Source: Porticoccaceae bacterium (GTDB lineage: Bacteria > Pseudomonadota > Gammaproteobacteria > Pseudomonadales > Porticoccaceae). From it: DNA of 64,000 nucleotides. The DNA is taken from contig DUBX01000042.1 in NCBI GenBank assembly GCA_012960115.1, positions 23,364 to 87,363 on the forward strand, written 5' to 3'. Each line of letters begins with the position of its first letter. Positions within the stretch are counted from its first letter, which is position 1. Under the pieces are notes generated by a model, which was not told the origin of the DNA, searched no databases, and was given only the letters and a program-made list of their open reading frames with translations. Of the stretch, positions 49,589 to 61,004 are shown one piece after another. A program made the position numbers and the translations under genes.

Positions 49589-50497
49589 ATGCCATTAACT
49601 ATCAATACTAACGTTTTTATTACCTGCGCTGTTACTGGTTCGGGCAGCAGTCAAGATCGCAGCTCCGAGGTGCCTCGCTCGCCGAAACAAATTGCAGACA
49701 GTGCTATCAAGGCGGCTAAGGCTGGAGCCGCTGTTGTGCACTGCCATGTGCGTGACCCAGAAACTGGTGTTGGGTCCAGAGACCCTAAACTCTACAGAGA
49801 GCTTACTGAGCGAATCCGTGACTCAGCTACGGATGTGGTATTAAACCTGACGGCGGGAATGGGGGGTGATGTCGTTTTTGGTCCTTCGTCCGCACCGCTG
49901 CCGTTGCAAGAAGGCACTGACATGGGCAGCGCTGAAAGCAGGATAGAACCTATGGCTGATTGCTTGCCTGAAATCTGCACCCTGGATTGTGGCACAATGA
50001 ATTTTGCAGAAGCTGACTATGTCATGACCAATACTCCCGGTATGTTACGGGCTATGGGCAGCATGATGACTGAACTGGGTATTAAGCCTGAAATTGAGGC
50101 CTTTGATACCGGGCACCTTTGGTTTGCAAAGCAGTTAGTGGAAGAGGGAGTTCTCGATAGCCCCGCTTTAGTGCAGCTTTGTATGGGTATCCCTTGGGGG
50201 GCTCCTAATGATCTGAACACTTACATGGCGATGGTGAATAATGTCCCTAGTGATTGGAACTGGTCTTCGTTTTCTATCGGCCGCCATCAAATGCCGTACG
50301 TTGCCGCTTCAGTTTTAGCTGGCGGCAATGTGCGCGTCGGCTTAGAAGATAATATCTGGCTAGAGAAAGGCGTACTTGCGACTAACGAAGCTCTAGTTCA
50401 AAGGGCTGTTACTATTGTCGACGCCATGGGCTCTAGCATTATGACACCACAGCAGGTCCGAGATCAGCTAGACTTAACTAAACGAGCCCCACGATGA
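49589..50497 (+). CDS. cdhC: BKACE (DUF849) family, 3-dehydrocarnitine cleavage enzyme
   Basis: FITCAVTGSGSSQDRSSEVPRSPKQIADSAIKAAKAGAAVVHCHVRDPETG; operon with carnitine dehydrogenase. Confidence 0.82.
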   Translation: MPLTINTNVFITCAVTGSGSSQDRSSEVPRSPKQIADSAIKAAKAGAAVVHCHVRDPETGVGSRDPKLYRELTERIRDSATDVVLNLTAGMGGDVVFGPSSAPLPLQEGTDMGSAESRIEPMADCLPEICTLDCGTMNFAEADYVMTNTPGMLRAMGSMMTELGIKPEIEAFDTGHLWFAKQLVEEGVLDSPALVQLCMGIPWGAPNDLNTYMAMVNNVPSDWNWSSFSIGRHQMPYVAASVLAGGNVRVGLEDNIWLEKGVLATNEALVQRAVTIVDAMGSSIMTPQQVRDQLDLTKRAPR

Positions 50498-51930
50498 TTG
50501 AGGCGCTTGACGCCTCAAAGACTCCCATTAACAAGAAGATGCAGTTTGCCGTCATTGGTGGCGGCGTTATCGGTGGTGGTTGGGTTGCTCGGTTTTTACT
50601 GATGGGTTGTGATGTTAATGTTTTTGACACAGCCCCTGAGGCAAGTAGGAAAATAAACGAGGTGCTCGACAATGCCCGCCGGTCACTGCCTGGTTTGTAC
50701 GAGCATCTATTGCCGAAAGAGGGACGGCTTGTATTTTGTTCGAGCATTGCTGAGGCTGTGAGCCGCGCTGATTGGATAAGCGAAAGCATTCCTGAACGGC
50801 TAGACATTAAACAAGCCGCATATGCAGAAATACAAGGCCACTGCCCAGAGGGTGCAATTATCGCCTCCTCCACGTCTGGCTTTAAGCCCTCAGAATTACA
50901 AGAAGATGCCTCTAGGCCACAACAAATTATTGTTGCTCACCCATTTAATCCAGTTTACTTGCTTCCCTTGGTCGAGCTAGTAGGAGACCCGCAAACCACT
51001 GAGCATGCCGCAATGATTTTGTCTCAACTAGGGATGCACCCACTAAGGGTTCGTAAAGAAATTGATGCTCATATAGCTGATCGTTTATTGGAGGCGGTTT
51101 GGCGGGAGGGCCTGTGGTTGATCAGTGATGGTGTTGCTACAACCCAGGAGATTGATGATGCTATTCGTTATGGCTTTGGCCTGCGTTGGGCACAGATGGG
51201 GATGTTTGAGACCTATCGAATAGCTGGCGGTGAAGCTGGCATGGCACACTTTATTCAGCAGTTTGGCCCCGCCCTAGAATGGCCTTGGACCAAGCTTATG
51301 GACGTGCCTGAACTCACCGATGAGCTCATCAACAAGATAGCCAGTCAATCAGATCAGCAGTCTGGGCAATATTCGATCAGAGAGCTGGAGCGTATTCGCG
51401 ACGACAATTTGGTGGCGATGATGCGGGCCTTAAAAGGCAAGGATTGGGGGGCAGGTAGCTTACTTAACCAGGTTGACCAAACGCTAACCCTAAAATCGGA
51501 TATGCCCTCCACACCTACCGCGCTAGGTGACTCTGTTCGCACCACACACCGTGTTGTTCCGTCTAGCTGGGTGGATTTCAACGGGCATATGAATGACAGC
51601 CACTATGGCGAGGTGTTTTCTACAGCCAGCGATGTTTTGTTGCATGGTATCGGTGCTGATCAGGCCTATATTGCTCAAGGGTGTAGTTATTTTACGGTTG
51701 ATCTGCAAATTAGTTACCTTGCGGAATGCCTAGCCGGAGAGCAAATTAACGTTTTTACATCGATCACGCTAGCCGAGGGTAAAAAACTTCAGCTGTCTCA
51801 TGAGATGAAAAATGCCCAAGGTGATGTTTGTGCAACCTGTTCGCAGTTCCTACTGCACGTTGATTTGAAGTCTCGAAAATCTTGTCCGCCCTTGGCGGCC
51901 GTTGCTGAGGCTTTAGCGAGGTTGAACTAG
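50494..51930 (+). CDS. L-carnitine dehydrogenase fused to a C-terminal hot-dog (betainyl-CoA) thioesterase
   Basis: FAVIGGGVIGGGWVARFLLMG Rossmann, AHPFNPVYLLPLVELVG; C-terminal VVPSSWVDFNGHMNDSHYGEVFSTASD hot-dog domain. Confidence 0.88.
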   Translation: MIEALDASKTPINKKMQFAVIGGGVIGGGWVARFLLMGCDVNVFDTAPEASRKINEVLDNARRSLPGLYEHLLPKEGRLVFCSSIAEAVSRADWISESIPERLDIKQAAYAEIQGHCPEGAIIASSTSGFKPSELQEDASRPQQIIVAHPFNPVYLLPLVELVGDPQTTEHAAMILSQLGMHPLRVRKEIDAHIADRLLEAVWREGLWLISDGVATTQEIDDAIRYGFGLRWAQMGMFETYRIAGGEAGMAHFIQQFGPALEWPWTKLMDVPELTDELINKIASQSDQQSGQYSIRELERIRDDNLVAMMRALKGKDWGAGSLLNQVDQTLTLKSDMPSTPTALGDSVRTTHRVVPSSWVDFNGHMNDSHYGEVFSTASDVLLHGIGADQAYIAQGCSYFTVDLQISYLAECLAGEQINVFTSITLAEGKKLQLSHEMKNAQGDVCATCSQFLLHVDLKSRKSCPPLAAVAEALARLN

Positions 51931-51956
51931 ACAGTTTGCCAACAAAGGGGATCAAA

Positions 51957-53135
51957 ATGAACGCATCTAATCTCATTCCGACGCCAGACAATTGGTACTG
52001 GCCGCCAAGTCAGAGTATTACGTCCGCTATGGTCATCAACAATGCGGTGATGCTACAGTGGGACAATGACAAGCGCTCTAAACTACATCCTTTGTGGTTG
52101 AGAGATAACTGCTGCTGTGCTCTTTGTCTGCATCAGGTTACTCGAGAAAATTTATTAGATTTGCGTGATATTCCTGAAGATATTCAAGCGACCTCTGTTG
52201 AGGTTGATGCTGAAGGCGCACTTTGTATAACCTGGTCAGACAGCAACCATGTGAGCCGCTTTAATCCCGCTTGGCTTTATGCCAATAGTGGCCATCAGCC
52301 ATCAGCCCCTCTTAGTCCTGAGTTTTGGGGTACTGCACAGCTCTCTGAGCCGCCGAGTTTTTATGCCAATGATGGCCTAATCAGTGACGAAATTTTATAT
52401 GAGGTCCTTCTGTCTGTTAGCCGTCACGGTATAGCTCGCTTGAGAGACCTGCCAACGGATATAGAGCTTGTTGAAGCCTTTGCTCTGCGTATCGGCGCTA
52501 TTCGCGAAACTCATTTTGATCGAATTTTCGACGTGATCTCAAAGGCCGACGGCGACAGCAACGCCTATACCAGCGAACACCTAGCCGCTCATACTGACAT
52601 ACCGACCAGAGAATCTCCCCCGGGCATCCAAATACTCCACTCGCGGGTTGCCGACGCCGAGGGCGGCGAAAGCTTGATGACCGATGGCTTCAAGGTGGCA
52701 CAAGATATTGAGCGAGAATTTCCTGAGTACTATAACACGCTCACTACCACAAAGTGGTGTTATGCAAACCGCGCAGGCCCCAAAGACTACCGCTGGGAAG
52801 CCCCAACCATTGGTTTAGATGATGAAGGGAAGTTGCTGGAAATACGAATGCTTCCGTTTTCTCGCGCGCCATTGCAAGGAAGCTTCGAGGACATTGAAAA
52901 GGCCTATGCCGCTTTGAGAAGCTACATGGAAAAAGCCAACTCCCCAGAATATCAAATGCGCTTTTCTTTTAAAGCGGGTGATCTCATCATTTTTGACAAT
53001 CGCCGTATCTTGCATGGCCGTGCAGCATTTTTCCCAAGCACGGGAGACCGAGCGCTGCGCGGTACATACCTTGACCGCGATGATGTTTTTTCTAAAATTC
53101 GACAGCTCCAACACCAATTTTTATTAAATCGTTAG
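51957..53135 (+). CDS. Gamma-butyrobetaine dioxygenase (hydroxylase)
   Basis: LHPLWLRDNCCCALCLHQVTRENL Zn-binding N-terminus; AHTDIPTRESPPGIQILHSR Fe-binding HxD; RRILHGRAAF. Confidence 0.88.
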   Translation: MNASNLIPTPDNWYWPPSQSITSAMVINNAVMLQWDNDKRSKLHPLWLRDNCCCALCLHQVTRENLLDLRDIPEDIQATSVEVDAEGALCITWSDSNHVSRFNPAWLYANSGHQPSAPLSPEFWGTAQLSEPPSFYANDGLISDEILYEVLLSVSRHGIARLRDLPTDIELVEAFALRIGAIRETHFDRIFDVISKADGDSNAYTSEHLAAHTDIPTRESPPGIQILHSRVADAEGGESLMTDGFKVAQDIEREFPEYYNTLTTTKWCYANRAGPKDYRWEAPTIGLDDEGKLLEIRMLPFSRAPLQGSFEDIEKAYAALRSYMEKANSPEYQMRFSFKAGDLIIFDNRRILHGRAAFFPSTGDRALRGTYLDRDDVFSKIRQLQHQFLLNR

Positions 53136-53155
53136 CCGCCCGTATTGCGGGCAAA

Positions 53156-53181
53156 AAAAGGGCGCTTTAAAGCGCCCTTTT
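53156..53181. terminator. Bidirectional intrinsic terminator
   Basis: AAAAGGGCGCTTTAAAGCGCCCTTTT perfect palindrome between convergent genes. Confidence 0.85.
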
Positions 53182-53199
53182 CCCCACTCAACTAAGCTA

Positions 53200-55680
53200 T
53201 TAGAACTTAAAGCTTACCCGAGTACCTATTGTGCGAGGTCTATTGGTCATAACACGGTCATCCCAATTAACCGCATTACGGAACACTTCTCCTCGTTCGT
53301 CAGTAAGGTTGCGCACATACATTTCAGCAACCCAGGAATCACGATCAACGCCAATTGAGGCGTTTAAAATCTGATAGTCTTCCTGCTTGTACCTTCTGGT
53401 TGGAACGCTGCCGCCATCAAACAGATTGTTATACGATGAGCCCGTATAAATATAGCTTGCCTGTACAAACCAGTCTGTGTTGAAACCGTATCGAGTCGAT
53501 AAGTTCCACTTTACCTCTGGCACTCGAGGTAACTGGGTGCCGTTTACAGCAGTAGGTGCAGCGAGGCCGTCGCTCGCGTAGTAATCTTGACTCAACTCAG
53601 CCTGGATATAAGAGCCGGCACCGGTAAGACTCCACGTCTCCGACAGCATCACGCTAAAATCAACTTCAAAGCCGTCACTCTTAGCTTGGCCAATATTATA
53701 GGTTAAGGTCACCGGCGATATTGACGTGTCTAACCGCGAAAATTGGAAATTATCCCAGTCTTGCAGAAAGGCTGCCGCATTAACCTGCATACGCCCATCC
53801 ATTAGGGTCGCCTTTATGCCGACCTCATATGAGGTTAAGAAGTCTGGAGTAAAGTCACATTGAGCCCCTGTCGTGTCGTCTCGACCCTGTCCACCATAAT
53901 CCGCAGTGTTCCCAACAGAGCAGAACCGATTAAGACCTCCAGGGCGATAACCCTCTCCCCAGGCGCCATAGACCATTAGGTCTTCGTTCACCGTCCACTC
54001 GGCAGTCACACGATACACTTCATCCTTTGACGCCGTTATACGATTTGAATCCGCACAGTCAGCTCCGTAGTTATTAAGTGGCCGATAGACTCCTGAGGCC
54101 TCTTGTGCTGCAGCACTAGGTCCGCCTCCGCAAGGCCACCAGACCGTGCCAGAGAAACCATCCAAATAGCTCTCAGCATCGAATTGCCGCATGCTGCCCG
54201 AGACCGTTAGATTGTCTGCGATATCATAGGTGATCTCACCAAAAATGGCAGTCTCTTCATAGCTACGACGGAAATCTGTTGTCCAATAGATATCAGGCGC
54301 ATCGATGGCAGTGACCATGCCCAAATCAGCAAGTCCTAAAACATGCCATTCTGCGTCATCTCTGTTTTTCACGTCAACCGAGTAGTATCCCAGCTGCCAG
54401 CGCAAGGGCTTACTTGGATCAGAAGCAAAGCGCACTTCCATTGTTTCACGCTGATAATTGGCATGATCCTCATACAGTTCACGCGGATCAGAACAGCCGT
54501 AATAGGCCGCATAGCAAGAATAATATGGCTGTACGTAACCATAAGAAACGTAGTAGTCGCTATACAGTGAGTAGTCTGCATCCACCTCATAATCACGGTC
54601 GAGGTCGCCATAGTTGAAGGTAAAAGTACCCCCAGCTATTTCACCTTCTACCTTAAGAGAATACTGAGTCCACTCATCATCCAGACTGTCCGGCATCATA
54701 CGGAAAACCTGTAAGTCACCTACCTCTGGATCGTGGTCCCAAACACCATTAGCCTCTAGATCTTGATGCATAATTCCTGCTGTGGCTGTCCAGCTGTCAT
54801 TCAAGTCAACCCGCAAAGCGGCTCGAAACCCTAGTGTCGTGGCCTCGTTGAAGTTATCGCCGGCCACATTACCAATGTCGCCCTCAGTATAGTTGTTATA
54901 GGTAAAATCAGGCGCCATTACTGCGGCCTGCTCTGCTGTCGCACCACCGGCTACTAGCCCATCTCGAATATAACCATGAGAGAAGGTATGCTCGCCGCGC
55001 ACATTATCAATAAAGCCAGCGTCACGCTTCGAATAACCAACAAGCCTTAGCGCCACAGAATCTGATATTGGGAGGTTTATAAAGCCTTCAATGGTGTTAC
55101 CAATGTCTCCGCTTTTCGGAGAATTGATATCCAAATCAAGTCCTGCTGAAAATTCACTAGTATCGGGCTGATTTGTAATAATCCGCATAGCACCCGACTG
55201 TGCATTAGCGCCAAACAGTGTTCCTTGAGGACCCGCAAGGACCTCAATGCGTGATACATCGTAGATGTGTGGATTCAAATAGGCGCCGGTAGCTGTAACA
55301 GGTTGGTCATCCAAATAAACGGCTACACTGGGGTTTGCGCCCAGAGAGCTCTCGCCACCAGAGGAAATGCCGCGAATATAAACGTTGCCGCTGCCTGGCC
55401 CTAATCCGATGTAACTGACGTTGGGTAGCATAGTCACATAATCTTCAAGATCAGTGATATTTAGGTTTCCAAGGGTTTCTTCCCCAAGAACAGAAATGGC
55501 CATAGGAATGTCTTGCGCGCTTTCTGCTCGCTTCGTCGCAGTTACTATTATCTCTTCTAGTTGCTGCGCGGCGGCGGCGGGCGCAAGGCCTACTGTCAGC
55601 GCCGCAATGATTGCTGCAAGTGGTTTTGGCGAGTATCGCCGTGCTTGTGTGGCTTTTAAATTACCGGAAAATCGGGTCAT
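53200..55680 (-). CDS. TonB-dependent receptor
   Basis: LEEIIVTATKRAESAQDIPMAISVL TonB box/plug; RIEVLAGPQGTLFGANAQSGAMRIIT; C-terminal VSFKF. Confidence 0.95.
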   Translation of the reverse strand: MTRFSGNLKATQARRYSPKPLAAIIAALTVGLAPAAAAQQLEEIIVTATKRAESAQDIPMAISVLGEETLGNLNITDLEDYVTMLPNVSYIGLGPGSGNVYIRGISSGGESSLGANPSVAVYLDDQPVTATGAYLNPHIYDVSRIEVLAGPQGTLFGANAQSGAMRIITNQPDTSEFSAGLDLDINSPKSGDIGNTIEGFINLPISDSVALRLVGYSKRDAGFIDNVRGEHTFSHGYIRDGLVAGGATAEQAAVMAPDFTYNNYTEGDIGNVAGDNFNEATTLGFRAALRVDLNDSWTATAGIMHQDLEANGVWDHDPEVGDLQVFRMMPDSLDDEWTQYSLKVEGEIAGGTFTFNYGDLDRDYEVDADYSLYSDYYVSYGYVQPYYSCYAAYYGCSDPRELYEDHANYQRETMEVRFASDPSKPLRWQLGYYSVDVKNRDDAEWHVLGLADLGMVTAIDAPDIYWTTDFRRSYEETAIFGEITYDIADNLTVSGSMRQFDAESYLDGFSGTVWWPCGGGPSAAAQEASGVYRPLNNYGADCADSNRITASKDEVYRVTAEWTVNEDLMVYGAWGEGYRPGGLNRFCSVGNTADYGGQGRDDTTGAQCDFTPDFLTSYEVGIKATLMDGRMQVNAAAFLQDWDNFQFSRLDTSISPVTLTYNIGQAKSDGFEVDFSVMLSETWSLTGAGSYIQAELSQDYYASDGLAAPTAVNGTQLPRVPEVKWNLSTRYGFNTDWFVQASYIYTGSSYNNLFDGGSVPTRRYKQEDYQILNASIGVDRDSWVAEMYVRNLTDERGEVFRNAVNWDDRVMTNRPRTIGTRVSFKF

Positions 55681-55962
55681 AATCTCAATCCTCTAATCGA
55701 CAAGTGATGTTTTATTCTTTGTTTTTATGTCTTTCTCGGCGTCCCTCCTCTGCCACAAAATCGGCAGCAAGAAATGCCCTATAGACATCCCTCCAATCCA
55801 GCGAGGTTTAAGTCGCTTTTACCTTACCATAGCTTGGTGGGGTTTTGTATGGGTTATTCAAAAACAATGTGTGTGTAAAATAGAGCCGGTAAGACTAAAA
55901 TAAACCGCGTCCTTATCACTGCCTGCCTACACAAAAGACGGCCACACCTATACTTGGCGCTT

Positions 55963-57978
55963 TCAGCCTATGTTCAGGCCGCGACTGTTAAGCGTGTTTT
56001 TGAGCGCCCCTAATTTGTCTTCATAATGTCGCCACTGCTCTAAGCCGCCTCGAAAAATTGGCTGACGAACCTGCTCGGAGCTTGCCGAACGCACAGCTCT
56101 ATCGTTCTCATGAAATTTTATACAGGCGTCTTCAAAAGGCAGGCCGCAGTGCTCAAGTAGCCGTGCTACTTGTCCCTCTAGGTCTGTAACAATATTTTCA
56201 TAATGTACGGTAAGACTTTGCTCTGGGATAACCCTCTGCCAATGCCCCATCAAGCGATGGTAATCGGCATAGTAATGGCCAATGTCCTCTAGGCTGTAGG
56301 TGAACGGTTGGCCCTCGGCAAATAGCTGCTTGAAATTGGCAAAACATGCCGCCATTGGCGCTCTTCGTGCGTCAATGATCGTGGCATTAGGCAAAATTGC
56401 ACGGATGAGTCCAATATGCATAAAATTATTAGGCAGCTTATCAATGAAGTATTTCCCACTGTTTCTGTAGACCGCGCAGGCATCGAGATATTGCTGGCCT
56501 AGTGCAAATCGCTCTTCATTGCTTAAGTCAGTTAAAAGCCTTGGATACCGCCGGGTCTCACCACGCTTGCGGCTACCCTCAAGTTGGGCTGCAATACGGC
56601 TAATAAAATGCAGCTCTGCGGTTGCCTCTACCTGTGAATGGCTTGCCAGTATCTGCTCAAGCAACGTTGACCCGGATCGCGGCAGCCCGACAATAAAAAT
56701 TGGGCTCTTATCTGGATGCCCTCCAGACGTAAACTTACCCATAAATTTATCATCACATACAGCAATGGCGTCATTAATTCTCTGCGTGTTATCGTCCGCA
56801 TCATAGCCGCTATAGCGCCGCTTTATTTCATTGCCCATCTTGTAGGCCTCATAGGACCCAGAGTAATCCTTCAAATCTTCGCGCGCTTTGCCTACAGCAA
56901 AAGCAAGATGATATTTATCAGGACTATCGGCATCTAAGGTCTCTAGCTGATTGGACATATCCTGAACTTCAGCAGGCGTAAACTTAACCGTTTTTAGATT
57001 GGCCAAACTCCAATAAGCATCGCCGTGGCCAGAGTCAATGGCGATAGCTCGACGGTAAATAGTCGCGGCTTTTTCTCCCTGCCCAGAATAACGCAAAGAG
57101 TGCCCGTAGCTAGTCAAAATGGTGACGGCATCTGGTACCCGCGTTAGCACATCTTCATAAACAACATGTGCTTCATCGAAGTGACCGGCGCTTGAGGCCA
57201 CAGCAGCATGTAATGTTTTATAGGCGATATTGTCAGGGTCAACTTTAATCAGGCGGCTAACTTCAGCCATTGAGGCATCAAATTTATCCTGCCGAGAGAG
57301 TGCCAGCGCGTATTTGTGTCGTGCCATATGATAGTCAGGCGCCAGCTCTAAGCATCTCTTATAGAGCTGCACGGCTTCTTCCATAATGCCAAGCTTGTAG
57401 CCAATATCTGCTAGCAGCCTAATACCATTCACATCGGTAGGGTGCCCTCGTAAATATTCTCGGCAAATCCCCTCGGCCACCCCAACTCTACCCGTAGCAA
57501 ATAATTCCGTGGCTTGTCGCAACGCAGGATCTACCTCCCGAGTTAGTCCGGCTCTGGCATGCGCTTTAGCCGCCGCGCTCTCATCTCCTTGGACTAAAAG
57601 AACCTCACTTAGTGTTCGCCAGGCCGCCGCGAACCCAGGATCTATCTCCACCGCTTTCTGTAATTCCGCAACAGCAGGCGATATTTGTCCACTAGAATAC
57701 CAAGCCAATCCTAGCTCATACCGCCCTTGTGCAACATTTGGCGCCAATAGCAAAAATTCAGACAATCTTTGAATAGCCTCGCCTAGAGACCCGGTAAGCC
57801 TCAATGCAACACCAAGTAAAAACAACGCCGGAGGATGGCTTGAATCCGCGCTCACTGCCTGTGTCGCCTCTTGGAGTGCTTGCTGTTTATTGCCTGCCTG
57901 TAAGTTAACTCGAGCGGCCTCAACAAGCGTTTTAACATTACCTTCATTGTTCATATTTACAATCGCCTTACTGTTCAC
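55963..57978 (-). CDS. TPR-repeat protein with C-terminal sulfotransferase domain
   Basis: Tandem TPRs; PIFIVGLPRSGSTLLEQILASHSQV PAPS-binding motif. Confidence 0.9.
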   Translation of the reverse strand: MNSKAIVNMNNEGNVKTLVEAARVNLQAGNKQQALQEATQAVSADSSHPPALFLLGVALRLTGSLGEAIQRLSEFLLLAPNVAQGRYELGLAWYSSGQISPAVAELQKAVEIDPGFAAAWRTLSEVLLVQGDESAAAKAHARAGLTREVDPALRQATELFATGRVGVAEGICREYLRGHPTDVNGIRLLADIGYKLGIMEEAVQLYKRCLELAPDYHMARHKYALALSRQDKFDASMAEVSRLIKVDPDNIAYKTLHAAVASSAGHFDEAHVVYEDVLTRVPDAVTILTSYGHSLRYSGQGEKAATIYRRAIAIDSGHGDAYWSLANLKTVKFTPAEVQDMSNQLETLDADSPDKYHLAFAVGKAREDLKDYSGSYEAYKMGNEIKRRYSGYDADDNTQRINDAIAVCDDKFMGKFTSGGHPDKSPIFIVGLPRSGSTLLEQILASHSQVEATAELHFISRIAAQLEGSRKRGETRRYPRLLTDLSNEERFALGQQYLDACAVYRNSGKYFIDKLPNNFMHIGLIRAILPNATIIDARRAPMAACFANFKQLFAEGQPFTYSLEDIGHYYADYHRLMGHWQRVIPEQSLTVHYENIVTDLEGQVARLLEHCGLPFEDACIKFHENDRAVRSASSEQVRQPIFRGGLEQWRHYEDKLGALKNTLNSRGLNIG

Positions 57979-58181
57979 AAGAGCACAGTGCCTACCTAAA
58001 TTTCTGCCGCCGATTAACCGTCATCTTAATAAGCATTAATGTTGCTCTTGTTCTGCCAGAATAGCGCGATGCCTTTTGTGGCATCTTGCCTGTTAAGTAA
58101 TTAAGTATACACATGAACCTTTTTACAAGTATATGCCGAACGGAGGAGGGGATTAGAAAACGTTGGCTTTTTATTGCGAGC

Positions 58182-58212
58182 AAAAAAAAGAGCAGCTAGA
58201 CTGCTCTTTTTT
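58182..58212. terminator. atp operon intrinsic terminator
   Basis: aaaaaaaaGAGCAG-ctaga-CTGCTCtttttt. Confidence 0.85.
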
Positions 58213-58225
58213 GTGTTTGATAATC

Positions 58226-58651
58226 TTAACCACCCAGCTTTTTACGCAGTGTCTGTACTGTCCTTAACTGAGCTGTCGCCTCTGCTAGCATTGCTGCCGC
58301 CTTAGCATATTCAATCTCACCAGTTTGGTTGGCGATAGCCTGTTCGGCTGCCTTGACTGCCTCAGCAGCGGCAGCCTCATCTATGTCCCCAGCGCGCACA
58401 GCGGTGTCTGCTAGAATCGCAATGCTGCCCGGTTGTGCTTCTAAATAGCCGCCGGAAAGGTAGTAAACTTCCTCTTCGCCGTTTTCTTTGACCAGCCTTA
58501 CTGGTCCAGGCCTCAAATCACTGAGCAATGGTGCATGGCCAGGAGTGATTCCCAACTCCCCCAATGATCCTGTGGCAACGACCATTGCAACCGCCCCTGA
58601 AAACAAGGATTCGTTTGCACTTACGATGTCACAATGAACGGTTATAGCCAT
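58226..58651 (-). CDS. atpC: ATP synthase epsilon subunit
   Basis: [49 protein letters not shown]. Confidence 0.97.
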   Translation of the reverse strand: MAITVHCDIVSANESLFSGAVAMVVATGSLGELGITPGHAPLLSDLRPGPVRLVKENGEEEVYYLSGGYLEAQPGSIAILADTAVRAGDIDEAAAAEAVKAAEQAIANQTGEIEYAKAAAMLAEATAQLRTVQTLRKKLGG

Positions 58652-58676
58652 TTTTACAGCCCTTGCTTACTCAATG

Positions 58677-60116
<1,440 letters not shown>

Positions 60117-60977
60117 TTATACTGCCGCCGCGCCGCTAACAATTTCCGACAGCTCTTGGGTAATCGCTGCTTGGCGCGCTTTGTTATAAAGCAGTTGCAA
60201 TTCATCTATCATGTCACCGGCATTCTCGGTGGCATTTTTCATTGCGAGCATTCTCGCTGCTTGCTCACAGGCCTTGTTTTCAACAACACCTTGGTAAACT
60301 TGGGACTCGATGTATCTAATCAAAAGACCGTCTAACAATTCCTGAGCATCTGGCTCATAAATGTAATCCCAATGATGAGACAGTCTTTCCTCACCAGCTG
60401 GTGCGAGAGGCAATAACTGATTAATACACGGATTTTGGGTCATTGTGTTAACAAATTCGTTGCTAACGACAAATAATTTGTCGATGCGGCCCTGATCGAA
60501 GGAGTCGAGCATCACTTTGACACCACCAATCAAATCCTGAGCAAGAGGTTCATCACCAACGTCTTTAATCGCCGCAACCACGTTACCACCAACAGCACCA
60601 AAAAAACTCGTCGCTTTGTTTCCTACCACACAGATATCAACTTCGACATCCTGATCAGACCACTCTTTCATCGATCGCAGGGCCGTCTTAAATAAGTTAA
60701 CATTTAGGCCTCCACAAAGTCCGCGGTCAGTCGATACAATAATGTAAGCAACCCGCTTAACGTCTCTTTGTTCTAAGTACTGATGTTTGTACTCGGACAC
60801 AGCATTGGCGATATGGCTAACAACATCTCGGATGCGCTCAGCATAAGGCTTTCCCAATGACATGCGTTCTTGGGCTCGGCGCATTTTACTCGCCGCAACC
60901 ATTTCCATGGCGCTGGTGATTTTTTGCGTGCTACCAATGCTAGCAATTTTGGTTTTAACTTCTTTGCCAATCGCCAT
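60117..60977 (-). CDS. atpG: ATP synthase gamma subunit
   Basis: [26 protein letters not shown]. Confidence 0.98.
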   Translation of the reverse strand: MAIGKEVKTKIASIGSTQKITSAMEMVAASKMRRAQERMSLGKPYAERIRDVVSHIANAVSEYKHQYLEQRDVKRVAYIIVSTDRGLCGGLNVNLFKTALRSMKEWSDQDVEVDICVVGNKATSFFGAVGGNVVAAIKDVGDEPLAQDLIGGVKVMLDSFDQGRIDKLFVVSNEFVNTMTQNPCINQLLPLAPAGEERLSHHWDYIYEPDAQELLDGLLIRYIESQVYQGVVENKACEQAARMLAMKNATENAGDMIDELQLLYNKARQAAITQELSEIVSGAAAV

Positions 60978-61004
60978 CTCTTATGCCTATTTACCCTAGC
61001 CGAC

